From contig NZ_JAPVQY010000003.1 of NCBI RefSeq assembly GCF_027257875.1, forward strand, positions 186,001 through 250,000: DNA of 64,000 nucleotides, given 5' to 3'. Of this stretch, positions 51,817-61,043 are shown piece by piece. Within the stretch, counting starts at the first letter, position 1, and every line of letters starts with the position of its first letter. Position numbers and translations under genes: made by a program. The DNA comes from Burkholderia sp. IMCC1007. Its GTDB lineage: Bacteria > Pseudomonadota > Gammaproteobacteria > Burkholderiales > Burkholderiaceae. The notes under the pieces are model-generated. The model did no database searches, was not told the DNA's origin, and saw only the letters and a program-made list of their open reading frames with translations.

Positions 51817-52962
51817 GTGAAACCGCACTATGTTGAGCCGCTCAGCGGCACCACTTATCCCCTAGACACGCCTCGGTGGTGTTCGGACGACCGCAGACCG
51901 CTCCTGATCTCGCCGCTGGCTGGAATTTCCCGGGATGACATTGACCGACACCTTCGCTCTCAATGGCGCTATCGCGCATCGCTTCCAGTCGAGATCGTCG
52001 CTCCCATCTCCATGGGGGAAGGGTGCACCCCTCTGATCCAGAAGACGTGGGGCGACCACCGGCCGCATTTCAAGCTGGAGTGGTTTAGCCCGACAAGCAG
52101 CTTCAAGGATCGCGGCACCACGGTGATGCTCTCGATGTTACGGCAACAAGGTATCACGTCGGTTCTGGAGGACAGTTCTGGCAATGGCGGAGCGTCGGTG
52201 GCGGCTTATGGTGCTGCAGGCGCCATGCGCGTGAAGATTCTGGCGCCCGCATACGCGTCGCCCGCGAAGATCGCCCAGATGCGAGCCTATGGGGCGGAGG
52301 TACAACTGGTCGACGGGCCTCGACAGGCGTGTGAGGATGAGGCCGTCCGGCAGTCCGCGAGCATTTTCTACGCCAGCCACAATTGGCAGCCATTTTTCCT
52401 CGAAGGGACCAAGTCGGTCGGCTACGAGATCTGGGAGGATCTCAACTTCGAGGCGCCGGACAATATCGTCATGCCTGCAGGCGCGGGCAGCAATGTACTC
52501 GGCTGTTATCTGGCGTTCTCGGAACTGATGCGCGCGGGCCAGATTCACAAAATGCCCAAGCTCTTCGTTTGCCAGCCATTGAACTGCTCTCCTATCGATG
52601 CCAGCTTCCAGGCGGGCGTCACGACTCCCGTTCCGCGCGAGGTGCGAAAGACGGTCTCCGAGGGGACGGCCATCGCCCATCCTCTACGGCTGGCGCAGGT
52701 AGTCAACGCTGTCAGAGATACGGGTGGCACGACCGTGGCTGTGGAAGAAGAAGCAATCGCCGAAGCGCTCCGGCGGATTGCGCGACTAGGCCTGCTGCCG
52801 GAGCTGACTTCGGCAACTGCGGTTGCAGGATTTGATCGGCTCGGGCAACTTGGGGCGATTCGGGCGCGAGAGGAAACGGTTGTCCTCCTGACAGGCACGG
52901 GTATCAAGAACGCCGGAGCCATCGCGGATATGTACTCGGACATTCTCGACACTCCTGTCTAA
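51817..52962 (+). CDS. Threonine synthase-like PLP enzyme
   Basis: A 381-residue fold-type II PLP enzyme. The PLP lysine is Lys97 in SSFKDRGTTV; the phosphate loop SGNGGASVAA and the final LLTGTGIKN are also typical. GTG 51817 is chosen as start with GAGGAG upstream. Members related to threonine synthase act on various beta- or gamma-substituted amino acids. Context with a DauR-type regulator and asparaginase suggests an amino-acid lyase or racemase, not biosynthetic threonine synthase. Confidence 0.78.
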   Translation: MKPHYVEPLSGTTYPLDTPRWCSDDRRPLLISPLAGISRDDIDRHLRSQWRYRASLPVEIVAPISMGEGCTPLIQKTWGDHRPHFKLEWFSPTSSFKDRGTTVMLSMLRQQGITSVLEDSSGNGGASVAAYGAAGAMRVKILAPAYASPAKIAQMRAYGAEVQLVDGPRQACEDEAVRQSASIFYASHNWQPFFLEGTKSVGYEIWEDLNFEAPDNIVMPAGAGSNVLGCYLAFSELMRAGQIHKMPKLFVCQPLNCSPIDASFQAGVTTPVPREVRKTVSEGTAIAHPLRLAQVVNAVRDTGGTTVAVEEEAIAEALRRIARLGLLPELTSATAVAGFDRLGQLGAIRAREETVVLLTGTGIKNAGAIADMYSDILDTPV

Positions 52963-52974
52963 AGGTCAAATTCA

Positions 52975-53904
52975 ATGAAAATCGGACTCCTCAATTGCGG
53001 CGGCACCATCACGGAAAGCTATCAGATTGATGGGACGATCAAGCGTCTATTGGCACGCGATCTGATCGTATTGAGCGGTCAAGCAGACTGGATCGGACGT
53101 GACATCGATCCTGTCGATAGCTGCGATCTGACTTTCGCCTCACTTTGCCACGCTCGTGATGTCATGCGGCAGGATCGCGAGAGCGAGGCTTTCGTCATGT
53201 GCTGCGGCACTGACGCAATGGAAGATGTCGCCTATGCTGCCGCTCTGCTTTTTGATCGCGACCGGCCTGTCGTCTTGACCGGTGCGGCGATCCCCGGCGG
53301 TAATGCCAACGCAGATGGTCCGCGCAATCTGGCGGACTCTGCAAACCTGGCACGGGTCATGCCGAAGGGCGCGAGCGTCCTCGTGGCCTTCGCCGGACGG
53401 ATTTTCGATCCGGTCTCGATCGTCAAGGTATGGCCGCAGGCCATTCAGCCCTTCGGACCGGAAACAGCGATTCGCGGCTCCATCGAGGCCGACATCGTCG
53501 CGCTCACGGGGTCGTGCATCGTTGACGAGAGTTACGCAGAACTCGGCGTATCCGAACTCGGCGCCCGCGTTGCGATCGTCATGGAAACCTTCGGGTCACT
53601 CGTTGGCTTTCCGGATATCGCCGGACTCGACGGTATCGTCGTGGCCGGCAAGGGTGCAGGGGGCTTCTCGGCGCAGTCCGAGCGATTGCTGAGCGAAGCC
53701 GCTGCGCATATCCCTGTCGTACTATCAACACGCTGCGCCCATGGTTTCCGGGTCAATTCAGCCGTAACCAAATATGCTTACGATCGCGCTCACAATCTCG
53801 GCCTGACCACGGCAGGCTATGACGGTCTTAACGCATCAAAGGCACGAATTCGGCTCATAGCGGAGCTTGGCCGTGCAAATCGCCGCGAAACGGCTGGGCG
53901 CTGA
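52975..53904 (+). CDS. L-asparaginase-family amidohydrolase
   Basis: A 309-residue asparaginase. Catalytic Thr11 (NCGGTIT) and the second pair Thr79-Asp80 (CCGTDAMED) are present; the usual His before GTD is Cys here. GAAIPGGNANADGPRNLADS is the typical loop after it, and VSIVKV may supply the active-site lysine. No signal peptide, so cytosolic type. The start lies 13 bases after the PLP-enzyme gene. Confidence 0.85.
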   Translation: MKIGLLNCGGTITESYQIDGTIKRLLARDLIVLSGQADWIGRDIDPVDSCDLTFASLCHARDVMRQDRESEAFVMCCGTDAMEDVAYAAALLFDRDRPVVLTGAAIPGGNANADGPRNLADSANLARVMPKGASVLVAFAGRIFDPVSIVKVWPQAIQPFGPETAIRGSIEADIVALTGSCIVDESYAELGVSELGARVAIVMETFGSLVGFPDIAGLDGIVVAGKGAGGFSAQSERLLSEAAAHIPVVLSTRCAHGFRVNSAVTKYAYDRAHNLGLTTAGYDGLNASKARIRLIAELGRANRRETAGR

Positions 53905-54001
53905 TCGGCGCCTCGTCTCCTTCTGGCCCGTTTGAGCATCTTTCTCTGTCAATCACGGTCGCGATTCACCGCTTGCCATGCCCTCATACCGAGCGCACGA
54001 C

Positions 54002-54025
54002 AAAAACGCCGCCGGGGCCGGCGGC
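54002..54025 (-). terminator. Rho-independent terminator of the LivK-type gene
   Basis: GCCGCCGG and CCGGCGGC (54008-54015 and 54018-54025) form a GC-rich hairpin; on the minus strand it is followed by GTTTTTG. It is 81 bases beyond the LivK-type stop, in a convergent gap with the asparaginase gene. Confidence 0.85.
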
Positions 54026-54105
54026 CATTCAAGGATTTCAGCAAAGATCCACTCGCTCGCGTGCGGGCGCGGGGGCTTCGCGGCTCCCGCGTCGGCCTGC
54101 TTCCA

Positions 54106-55251
54106 TTACATTTTCTCGACCCCGATCAGCGTCCGCTTGCCTTTGACATACTTGTAAAGTGAGATGGAGCTGTCCTTCAGGTCGCCGTGCTCGTCGAACC
54201 GGATATTGCCGATCAGTGTGTTGAGATTCGTCGAGGGCATGGCGGACAGGATACCGGCGCGCGTGATCGAGTTTGAGCGTTTCATGGCATCAACGATCAC
54301 GTAGACGGCGCTGTATGCGACCGGCGAGTAGACCACCGGATCGTGACCGTACGCTGCCTTCAGTTCCTTGGCGAACGCGGCGCTGCCGGCCATTGCGGCC
54401 AGATCGCCACCCGCGACCGAGCACACCAGGTTGTCCGCGGCGCTGCCGGCGAGCCTGGCCAGGTCGGTCGTGCAGACACCATCGCCCGCCAGGATCTTGG
54501 CGGAGACTGCCAACTGCATGGCCTGCTTGGCGAACGGGCCGCCGGTGGCGTCCTCGCCGCCATACATGATGGCGTCGGGGCGTTCGGCCTTGATCTTGGT
54601 CAGGATGGCCTTGAAGTCAGTGGCCTTGTCGTTGGTAGCGTCACGCGACAGCACCTGGATGCCTGCGGCCTTGGCGGTCTTCTCGAACTGGTCCGCAAGG
54701 CCTTGCCCGTAGGCCGTGGCGTCGTCGACGATGGCGACCGTCTTGACCTTCTGGCTTTGAGCGTACTTGGCCAGCGCGGGGCCTTGCTGCGCGTCGGTAC
54801 CGATCACGCGGAAGGCGGTCTTGTAGCCTTGCAGCGTGTACTGCGGGTTCGTAGAGCCCGGGGTGATCTGGGTGACACCGTTGTCGCGGTAGATTTTGGA
54901 CGCGGGAATGGACACGCCGGAGTTCAGGTGGCCGATCACGGCCACGACGCCGTCGTCGGCCAGCTTCTGCGCGACGTTCGTACCGATCCTGGGATCGGCT
55001 TGGTCATCCAGCGATTCGATTTCCAGGACGACCTTCTGGCCACCGATCACCAGATTGCCGGCCTTGTTGATTTGCTGGACCGCGAGCTTGGCGCCATCGG
55101 CCGCATCCTGACCCATGTGGGCAATGTTGCCGGTCAGCGGTTCGGCGCTGCCGATCTTTACGATCACGTCTGCGAGAGCAGCTTGACCGCAGGCCATGGC
55201 GATGCAGGCGAGAGGCAGTGCGGCGTTGATGGGTTTGAGTTGAAATTTCAT
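54106..55251 (-). CDS. LivK-type branched-chain amino-acid ABC substrate-binding protein
   Basis: A 381-residue periplasmic binding protein (signal to CGQAALADV) with the SAEPLTGNIAHMGQDAADGA start, VIGHLNSGVSIPASKIY and STNPQYTLQGYKTAFRVIGT, typical of Leu/Ile/Val-binding proteins. Start at 55251 with AAGGGG upstream. No permease or ATPase gene is adjacent, so it needs a transporter encoded elsewhere. Its promoter region carries TCTAGA sites similar to those of the DauR-like gene. Confidence 0.88.
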   Translation of the reverse strand: MKFQLKPINAALPLACIAMACGQAALADVIVKIGSAEPLTGNIAHMGQDAADGAKLAVQQINKAGNLVIGGQKVVLEIESLDDQADPRIGTNVAQKLADDGVVAVIGHLNSGVSIPASKIYRDNGVTQITPGSTNPQYTLQGYKTAFRVIGTDAQQGPALAKYAQSQKVKTVAIVDDATAYGQGLADQFEKTAKAAGIQVLSRDATNDKATDFKAILTKIKAERPDAIMYGGEDATGGPFAKQAMQLAVSAKILAGDGVCTTDLARLAGSAADNLVCSVAGGDLAAMAGSAAFAKELKAAYGHDPVVYSPVAYSAVYVIVDAMKRSNSITRAGILSAMPSTNLNTLIGNIRFDEHGDLKDSSISLYKYVKGKRTLIGVEKM

Positions 55252-55692
55252 ATGCTTGAGCCCCTTGTTGAACTGCGTTGCTGTTGAAAAATGCATGCGG
55301 CGTCTCCTATCGAAGTTTCGACATTGGCGACATTTTCGAATGTGAGTATTCGCCAGAACAGCCCATCACTCGTGAGCAGACAAATTAGCATTCCGTAGCG
55401 TTGTGATCGGGAACCTGACCGCTCGTTAGCGATCCGTCCGTCCCATGGGACACCTCTTTCTAGAAAGATTATCTAGAATTAAATAAAATGTATTGTAGGG
55501 GTAAACGCTGAGTCATTGTCCGGAATTGATCGGGGCTGAACTATGTACTGATAGACAGGAACACCAACCACCCGCCCCACCATTCCCCAATCCCCGTACC
55601 GGCAATCGTCAAACAAACTGTACCGGTACTGTACATAAAACCGTCGCTACACTGACTCCATCCCAGTCCCGAACACGAATGGAGAATCCGCG
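55252..55692. other. Divergent intergenic region, LivK / LysE
   Basis: A 441-base gap between divergent genes. It includes the two TCTAGA sites (55459-55477) and AT-rich sequence (55478-55497) that may hold the LivK promoter. The part towards the LysE gene shows no strong motif. Confidence 0.5.
55457..55480. promoter_or_regulatory. Paired TCTAGA sites upstream of the LivK-type gene
   Basis: Two TCTAGA hexamers at 55459-55464 and 55472-55477, in the AT-rich region about 210 bases before the LivK-type start. The CTAGA unit also forms the arms of the dyad at 50557-50592. Suggests the same DauR-like regulator binds both. Confidence 0.45.
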
Positions 55693-56310
55693 ATGGAATT
55701 CCTCACCCTGAGCGCGCTGCCCGCCGGCATGCTGTTCGCGCTCGTCACGACGATCACGCCCGGCCCGAACAACACGATGCTGCTCGCATCCGGCGTCAAT
55801 TTCGGCTTCCGCCGCACGATGCCGCACCTGTTCGGCATCAGCATCGGCGTCGCGATCCTGATGCTGTGCGTCGGCTTCGGGCTCGGCGAAGTGTTCCGCC
55901 GCGTGCCGATCCTGTACACGATCCTCGAAGTCGCGAGCGTCGCGTACCTGCTGTACCTCGCGTGGCGCATCGGCACGTCGGGCGAAGTGAAGGCGCAAGG
56001 CGCCAAGCCGCGGCCGATGACGTTCCTCGAAGCCGCCGCGTTCCAGTGGGTCAATCCGAAGGCATGGATGATGGTGCTGACCGCCGCGACGACGATCCGC
56101 CTGTCCGCCGACTACGGCATGAATGCCGCATGGATGGCCGTCGTCTTCATCCTGATCGGCTTCCCGTGCATCAGCCTGTGGGCCGCGTTCGGCCTCGGCC
56201 TGCGCCGCTTCCTGTCGAACAGCCGCGCGCTGCGCATCTTCAACGTGACGATGGCCGTGCTGCTGGTTCTGTCGCTGTACCCGCTCGTCGCGCACCTGCT
56301 GCCGCAGTAA
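55693..56310 (+). CDS. LysE/RhtB family amino-acid exporter
   Basis: A 205-residue six-helix LysE-superfamily exporter, starting with GMLFALVTTITPGPNNTMLLASG, which is the RhtB-type motif, and containing GVAILMLCVGFGLGEVF. Exports an amino acid or related compound across the inner membrane. It is a single-gene unit. Confidence 0.88.
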   Translation: MEFLTLSALPAGMLFALVTTITPGPNNTMLLASGVNFGFRRTMPHLFGISIGVAILMLCVGFGLGEVFRRVPILYTILEVASVAYLLYLAWRIGTSGEVKAQGAKPRPMTFLEAAAFQWVNPKAWMMVLTAATTIRLSADYGMNAAWMAVVFILIGFPCISLWAAFGLGLRRFLSNSRALRIFNVTMAVLLVLSLYPLVAHLLPQ

Positions 56311-56417
56311 GCACTCACCGCGCGCCCGTTGAGCTTCGCCCCATGCAGGCGTACCCTTTTGGTACGGGCGCGTGCAACCGCTTCGGCGGTCGCACCGTCG
56401 CTGCATGGAGAGTGTCG

Positions 56418-56666
56418 ATGAAGCCAATGCTGAAAACCGGCGAACACATCGAGGGCATGCACTGGACGGCCGAGTATCACCCGCTCACGCACGACATCCG
56501 CGTGCTGCGCGAAAACATCGAAGTGGGTACGTACTGCGCGCCGCCCACGCTGTTCGGCGACGAGGAAGAGATGGGCGCCGCGAATCATGCCGATCACCGC
56601 AGCCAGGAGGCCGCGCTGCGCGCGTATCTGCGCAACTTCGTCAAGGAGCACGACGCCGAGGAGTAA
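56418..56666 (+). CDS. Small acidic protein of unknown function
   Basis: An 82-residue acidic protein starting at ATG 56418 with GGAGAG upstream. No known domain, no signal or membrane segment. It contains conserved-looking clusters (TAEYHPLTHDIRVLRENIEV, HADHRSQEAALRAYLRNFV). Codon use fits a real gene. It lies about 107 bases downstream of the LysE gene and may be cotranscribed. Confidence 0.6.
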   Translation: MKPMLKTGEHIEGMHWTAEYHPLTHDIRVLRENIEVGTYCAPPTLFGDEEEMGAANHADHRSQEAALRAYLRNFVKEHDAEE

Positions 56667-56799
56667 CGGCGCGATGTGCCGAAACGACGACGGGCCGCCG
56701 AAGCGACCCGTCCTGTCGTTGCGTGTCGGCCATCTTGCATCCCACCGCAGCGACCTCCGCACACGCAGGGCCGGCGCATCGCCCCGGCCCCGCTCCCGC

Positions 56800-58158
56800 T
56801 CAATGCCCGAGCGATTCGATCTTGCCGGCCGGCTGCGCGACGCCGTGCGGGCGTGCTCGCTGCTTGATCAGCAACGCGGCGCACGCGAGCAGGCCTGCGA
56901 CCGCGATCGTCGCGAACACACCCGCGAACGAGAAGTGCCGGCGCGTCAGCTCCGCCACGAGGAACGAGCCGGCGATCCCGCCGAAGCGGCCGACACCGAG
57001 CATCCACGCGACGCCCGTGCCGCGCCCTTCGGTCGGATAGAACGCAGCGGCGAGCGCCGGCATCGACGATTGCGCGGTGTTCATCAGCACGCCGGCCACG
57101 AACACGACGAGCACGAGCAACCCGACGTTCCCCGCCGCCTGCCCGATCGCATACACGCTGATCGCGGTCAGCGCGTAGCACACGGCGATCACGCGGTTCG
57201 CGTTGAAGCGGTCCATCAGCACGCCGCACAGCACGGCGCCGACGCCGCCGAGCGGGAACAGTGCCGAAATCAGCGTCGCGCTCTTCGGCGTGAGGCCCGC
57301 ATCCTTCAGCAGGATCGGCATCCAGTTGATCGACGCGTAGAAGATCACGAGGCCCATGAAGTAAGCGATCCAGAGCATCACCGAGCCGACGATGTACGAG
57401 CGCGACAGCACGACGCCGAGGCCCTGGCTGCCGGTCTGCGGCGCCGCTTCGGTCATCGCGAACGAGCCGGCGTTCAGCGCATCGCGCGAGATGCGTGCGA
57501 GCGTCGCGCGGATCCGGTCCACGCTCTTCCCGTGCGCGACCATGAAACGCACCGATTCGGGCATCTTCAGCAGCAGCAACACGCCGAGCAGCAGCGGCGT
57601 CACGCCGCCGAGCATCAGCACGCTGCGCCAGCCGAAATGGGGGATCATCCACGCGGCGAGAAAGCCGCCGAACGCCGCACCGAGCGGGAAGCCGCAGAAC
57701 ATCAGGTTGATCACGGTCGCGCGGCGCTTGTCGGGGCAGAACTCGCCCATCATCGTGACCGCGTTCGGCATCGCGGCGCCGAGGCCGACGCCGGTAACGA
57801 AACGCAGAATCGTCAGGTGTCCGATGGTCGTCGAAAACGCGGACGCAAAACACGCGGCGCCGAACAGCAGCACCGAGCCGACCAGCAGCGAGCGGCGCCC
57901 GAGCCGGTCGGACAGCGGGCCCGACACCAGCGCGCCGCACGCGAGGCCGAACAGCGCGGCGCTCAGCACGGGGGCAAGATCGGGTTTGGTGAGGTTCCAT
58001 TCGCCGAGCAGCGACGGCGCGATAAAGCCGATCGCGGCCGTATCGAAGCCGTCGAGCAGCACGATCACGAAACACATCAGAAACACGAGCCACTGAAAGC
58101 CGCCGAACGGCTGCTCGTTGATGAAGGTCTGGACATCGACCACAGGTGCGCGATTCAT
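56800..58158 (-). CDS. Aromatic acid:H+ symporter (AAHS), PcaK-like
   Basis: A 452-residue MFS of the AAHS group. The D-motif LLDGFDTAAIGFIAPSL in helix 1 and GPLSDRLGRRSLL in the 2-3 loop are group signatures. At the 3' end of the pob/pca gene group, so the probable substrate is 4-hydroxybenzoate or protocatechuate. Start at 58158. Confidence 0.87.
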   Translation of the reverse strand: MNRAPVVDVQTFINEQPFGGFQWLVFLMCFVIVLLDGFDTAAIGFIAPSLLGEWNLTKPDLAPVLSAALFGLACGALVSGPLSDRLGRRSLLVGSVLLFGAACFASAFSTTIGHLTILRFVTGVGLGAAMPNAVTMMGEFCPDKRRATVINLMFCGFPLGAAFGGFLAAWMIPHFGWRSVLMLGGVTPLLLGVLLLLKMPESVRFMVAHGKSVDRIRATLARISRDALNAGSFAMTEAAPQTGSQGLGVVLSRSYIVGSVMLWIAYFMGLVIFYASINWMPILLKDAGLTPKSATLISALFPLGGVGAVLCGVLMDRFNANRVIAVCYALTAISVYAIGQAAGNVGLLVLVVFVAGVLMNTAQSSMPALAAAFYPTEGRGTGVAWMLGVGRFGGIAGSFLVAELTRRHFSFAGVFATIAVAGLLACAALLIKQRARPHGVAQPAGKIESLGH

Positions 58159-58398
58159 CGCGAGTCTCCTTGTCGACCGAAGCTGGCGCTTGTGCGCTGC
58201 CGCGGTCCCATTTAACGCCGATACGAACAACGCGGCCACCTGGCCGCGTGTTTCCTTGTGCGCGCGCCGATTCGCCGCCGGCGCGTCATGCTTCGTCGAG
58301 ACACCTGCCGGCTGCGGCAGGCGTCGCGATCGGGTCACGTCCGGCGCGAGCCGGCCATGTCATGCAGCCTGTTGCTCAGCCGCATTAAGCGGCCCCAC

Positions 58399-58785
58399 CT
58401 AGGCGGCCCCATCCTGTTCCTTGAAGATCTTGTCCGCGAGATGGAACGCGGAGTTCGCGGCCGGCACGCCGCAATAGATCGCGGTCTGCAGCAGCACTTC
58501 CTTGATCTCGTCGCGCGTCACGCCGTTGTTGCGCGCGGCCCGCAGGTGCAGCGCGAGCTCCTCGCCGCGGTTCAGCGCGACCATCATCGCGATGGTCAAC
58601 AGGCTGCGCGTATGACGCGGCAGGCCTTCGCGGGTCCAGATCTCGCCCCACGCATAGCGGCTGATCAGGTTCTGGAATTCCTCGGTCACCTCGGTGCGGT
58701 TCTCGATCGAACGATCGACGTGCGCGTCGCCGAGCACCGCGCGGCGCACCTTCATCCCTGCTTCGTAACGTTCCTGTTCATCCAT
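58399..58785 (-). CDS. pcaC: 4-Carboxymuconolactone decarboxylase
   Basis: A 128-residue PcaC with RYAWGEIWTREGLPRHTRSL and GVTRDEIKEVLLQTAIYCGV. Decarboxylates 4-carboxymuconolactone to 3-oxoadipate enol-lactone in the protocatechuate branch. Begins 10 bases after pcaD. Confidence 0.93.
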   Translation of the reverse strand: MDEQERYEAGMKVRRAVLGDAHVDRSIENRTEVTEEFQNLISRYAWGEIWTREGLPRHTRSLLTIAMMVALNRGEELALHLRAARNNGVTRDEIKEVLLQTAIYCGVPAANSAFHLADKIFKEQDGAA

Positions 58786-58795
58786 CGTCGGTGCC

Positions 58796-59581
58796 TCATG
58801 CGGTCAGGAATTCGAGCAGCGCGCGGTTGAAACCGTCGGTGCATTCGATGTTCGAAATGTGCGCGGCGTCGAATTCGACGTGACGCGCGCCGGGAATGGC
58901 GGCAGCCAGCGCACGGCCCTGGTCGGGCGGCGTCGACATGTCCTTGTCGCCGGTCACGACGAGCACCGGCAGCGCGATGCCCTTCACTTCCTCGCGCAGG
59001 TCGGCGGCGTTCAGCGCGTCGCAGTTCGCCGCGTAGCCGTCCTTGTCGGTATGCACGAAGGTGTCGCGGATCGCGTCGAACAGTCGCGGCTCGCGCCCGA
59101 CGAACGCGTCGGTAAACCAGCGCGGCAGCACGGCGTCGGCCAGCGCGGCCATCCCTTCGGCGCGCGCCTTCTGCGCACGCGGCGCCCACACTTCCGGCGA
59201 GCCGATCTTGGCCGACGTGTTCGCCAGCACGGCGCGCACGATGCGCGACGGGAAGCGCGCGGCGAGCGCGGCGCCCGTCAGCCCGCCCATCGAAATCCCG
59301 CAGAAATGCGCGCGGTCGATGCCGACGTGGTCGAGCAGGCCGATCACGTCGCCCGCGAGCTGGTCGACCGTGTACGAGCCGGCCGGCGCTTCGGAATGGC
59401 CATGGCCGCGCGTGTCGTAGCGCAGGATGTTGAAATGCTGCGTGAGCGGACGAATCTGCGGCGCCCACATCTGCAGGTCGGCGCCGAGCGAGTTCGAGAA
59501 GACGAGCCACGGCGCGTCGTCGCGCGCGGCACGGTCGATCCGGTAATGCAGTTTCACGCCGTTGACAGTGGCGAAGGGCAT
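58796..59581 (-). CDS. pcaD: 3-Oxoadipate enol-lactonase
   Basis: A 261-residue alpha/beta hydrolase, nucleophile Ser97 (GISMGG), acid in VTGDKDMSTP and His in FDAAHISN. Hydrolyses 3-oxoadipate enol-lactone to 3-oxoadipate. Lies between pcaB and pcaC in the usual order. Start at 59581. Confidence 0.92.
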   Translation of the reverse strand: MPFATVNGVKLHYRIDRAARDDAPWLVFSNSLGADLQMWAPQIRPLTQHFNILRYDTRGHGHSEAPAGSYTVDQLAGDVIGLLDHVGIDRAHFCGISMGGLTGAALAARFPSRIVRAVLANTSAKIGSPEVWAPRAQKARAEGMAALADAVLPRWFTDAFVGREPRLFDAIRDTFVHTDKDGYAANCDALNAADLREEVKGIALPVLVVTGDKDMSTPPDQGRALAAAIPGARHVEFDAAHISNIECTDGFNRALLEFLTA

Positions 59582-59595
59582 CAATGTTCTCCTGG

Positions 59596-60954
59596 TTATT
59601 GCGCGCGCGCGTGCAGCGCGAGCACGGCGTCGACGTAGGCCTGCGCCTCGCCGACGTAATGTGCGGGATCGAGCAGCCGCGCGAGCGCGTCGCGCGACAG
59701 GTGGGCAGACACGGTCGCATCGGCGGCGAGCACGTCGAACAGCGTCGCGCCGGTGCGCACCGCTTCCTTCGACGCGTGCTCGACGACGTGATGCGCATCG
59801 AGCCGGCCGATCCGGTCGCCGAGCGCGAGCATTACCGCTTCGCCGAGAATCAGCCCGTGCGTCAGATCGAGGTTCGCGGCGAGGCGTTCGGTGTTCACGT
59901 CGAGGCCCGCGACGATCTGCGCGATTTGCGCGAGCGCGCCGCCGGTCAGGCGTGCCAGATCGGGCAGCGCGTCCCATTCGGCCTGCCAGCCGCCAAGCGC
60001 GCGCTCGTGCTCCTGCACCATCCCCGCGAACACGGTCGCGACGAGGTTCGGCGCGCGCACCGCGGCCGTCAGCACGGCCGCGCAGCCGACCGGGTTGCGC
60101 TTGTGCGGCATCGTCGACGAGCCGCCCTTGCCGGCGGCCGCCGGTTCGCCGAGTTCGCCGACTTCGGTCTGCATCTGCAGCGACACGTCGCGCGCGATCT
60201 TGCCGAGCGTACCGGTCAGCATGCCGAAGCACGACGCGGCTTCCGCGATGCGGTCGCGCTGCGTATGCCACGGCACGGCCGGCACGGCGAGCTTCAGGTC
60301 GGCCGCGAGCGCGGCGCTCACGCCGGACGCGTGTTCGCGCAGGCTCGCGAGCGTGCCGGCGGCGCCCCCGAACTGCAGCACCAGTACGCGCTCGCGCAAT
60401 GCGGCGAAGCGCGCGCGATGGCGCAGCAGCGCATCGAGCCATTGAGCGAATTTGAGGCCGAGCGTGATCGGCAGCGCCTGCTGCAGCCACGTGCGGCCGA
60501 TCATCGGCGTCGCGCGATGCGTGCGCGCAAGCGTCGCGAGCGACGCGCACGCTCCGTCGAGCAGCGGCTCGAGCACGTCGAGCGTGTCGCGCAGTTGCAG
60601 CACGGTGGCGGTGTCGATGATGTCCTGGCTGGTCGCGCCCCAGTGCACGAACTTCGCGGCCTCGGCGTCGTCGGCCTTCACTTGCGCGGTGAGCTGCTTG
60701 ACGAGCGGAATCGCGAGATTGCCGCCGAGCGCGGCGCCGTGGGCAAGCGCATCGGCGTCGAGCCGATCGGCATTGCATGCGCGTTCGATCGGCGCGACCG
60801 CGGCGGCGGGAATCACCTGCTGCGCGGCGAGTGCACGCGCGAGCGCGGCTTCGACGTCGAGCATCCGCTGGATCGTCGCGCGGGGCGACCAGATCCGGTT
60901 GAGCGGCTCGGTGCCGCAGATGAGGGAGGTCAGGCGGGCGCTGTCTTCGAGCAT
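59596..60954 (-). CDS. pcaB: 3-Carboxy-cis,cis-muconate cycloisomerase
   Basis: A 452-residue member of the fumarase/aspartase superfamily. The signature GKGGSSTMPHKRNPVGC and the HWGATSQDIIDTATV region are clear. Converts 3-carboxymuconate to 4-carboxymuconolactone. First gene of the pcaBDC group; a hairpin separates it from pcaJ. Confidence 0.92.
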   Translation of the reverse strand: MLEDSARLTSLICGTEPLNRIWSPRATIQRMLDVEAALARALAAQQVIPAAAVAPIERACNADRLDADALAHGAALGGNLAIPLVKQLTAQVKADDAEAAKFVHWGATSQDIIDTATVLQLRDTLDVLEPLLDGACASLATLARTHRATPMIGRTWLQQALPITLGLKFAQWLDALLRHRARFAALRERVLVLQFGGAAGTLASLREHASGVSAALAADLKLAVPAVPWHTQRDRIAEAASCFGMLTGTLGKIARDVSLQMQTEVGELGEPAAAGKGGSSTMPHKRNPVGCAAVLTAAVRAPNLVATVFAGMVQEHERALGGWQAEWDALPDLARLTGGALAQIAQIVAGLDVNTERLAANLDLTHGLILGEAVMLALGDRIGRLDAHHVVEHASKEAVRTGATLFDVLAADATVSAHLSRDALARLLDPAHYVGEAQAYVDAVLALHARAQ

Positions 60955-60997
60955 GGCATCAGAGTAGGGGAAACGGCGTGCGCCTATTGTCTACCCA

Positions 60998-61037
60998 AGC
61001 GTGCCGGCGTGCGCTCGAGCGAGCGGGCCGGCACGCT
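60998..61037. terminator. Hairpin between pcaJ and pcaB
   Basis: AGCGTGCCGGC at 60998-61008 pairs perfectly with GCCGGCACGCT at 61027-61037. There is no T-run on the minus strand after it, so it may be an attenuator or processing site between pcaIJ and pcaBDC rather than a full terminator. Confidence 0.55.
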
Positions 61038-61043
61038 CGCGGG

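Noticed and set aside
58796-60778. A 660-residue frame that includes PcaD
   Set aside because: The first 400 residues are an out-of-frame reading of pcaB. PcaD starts at 59581.
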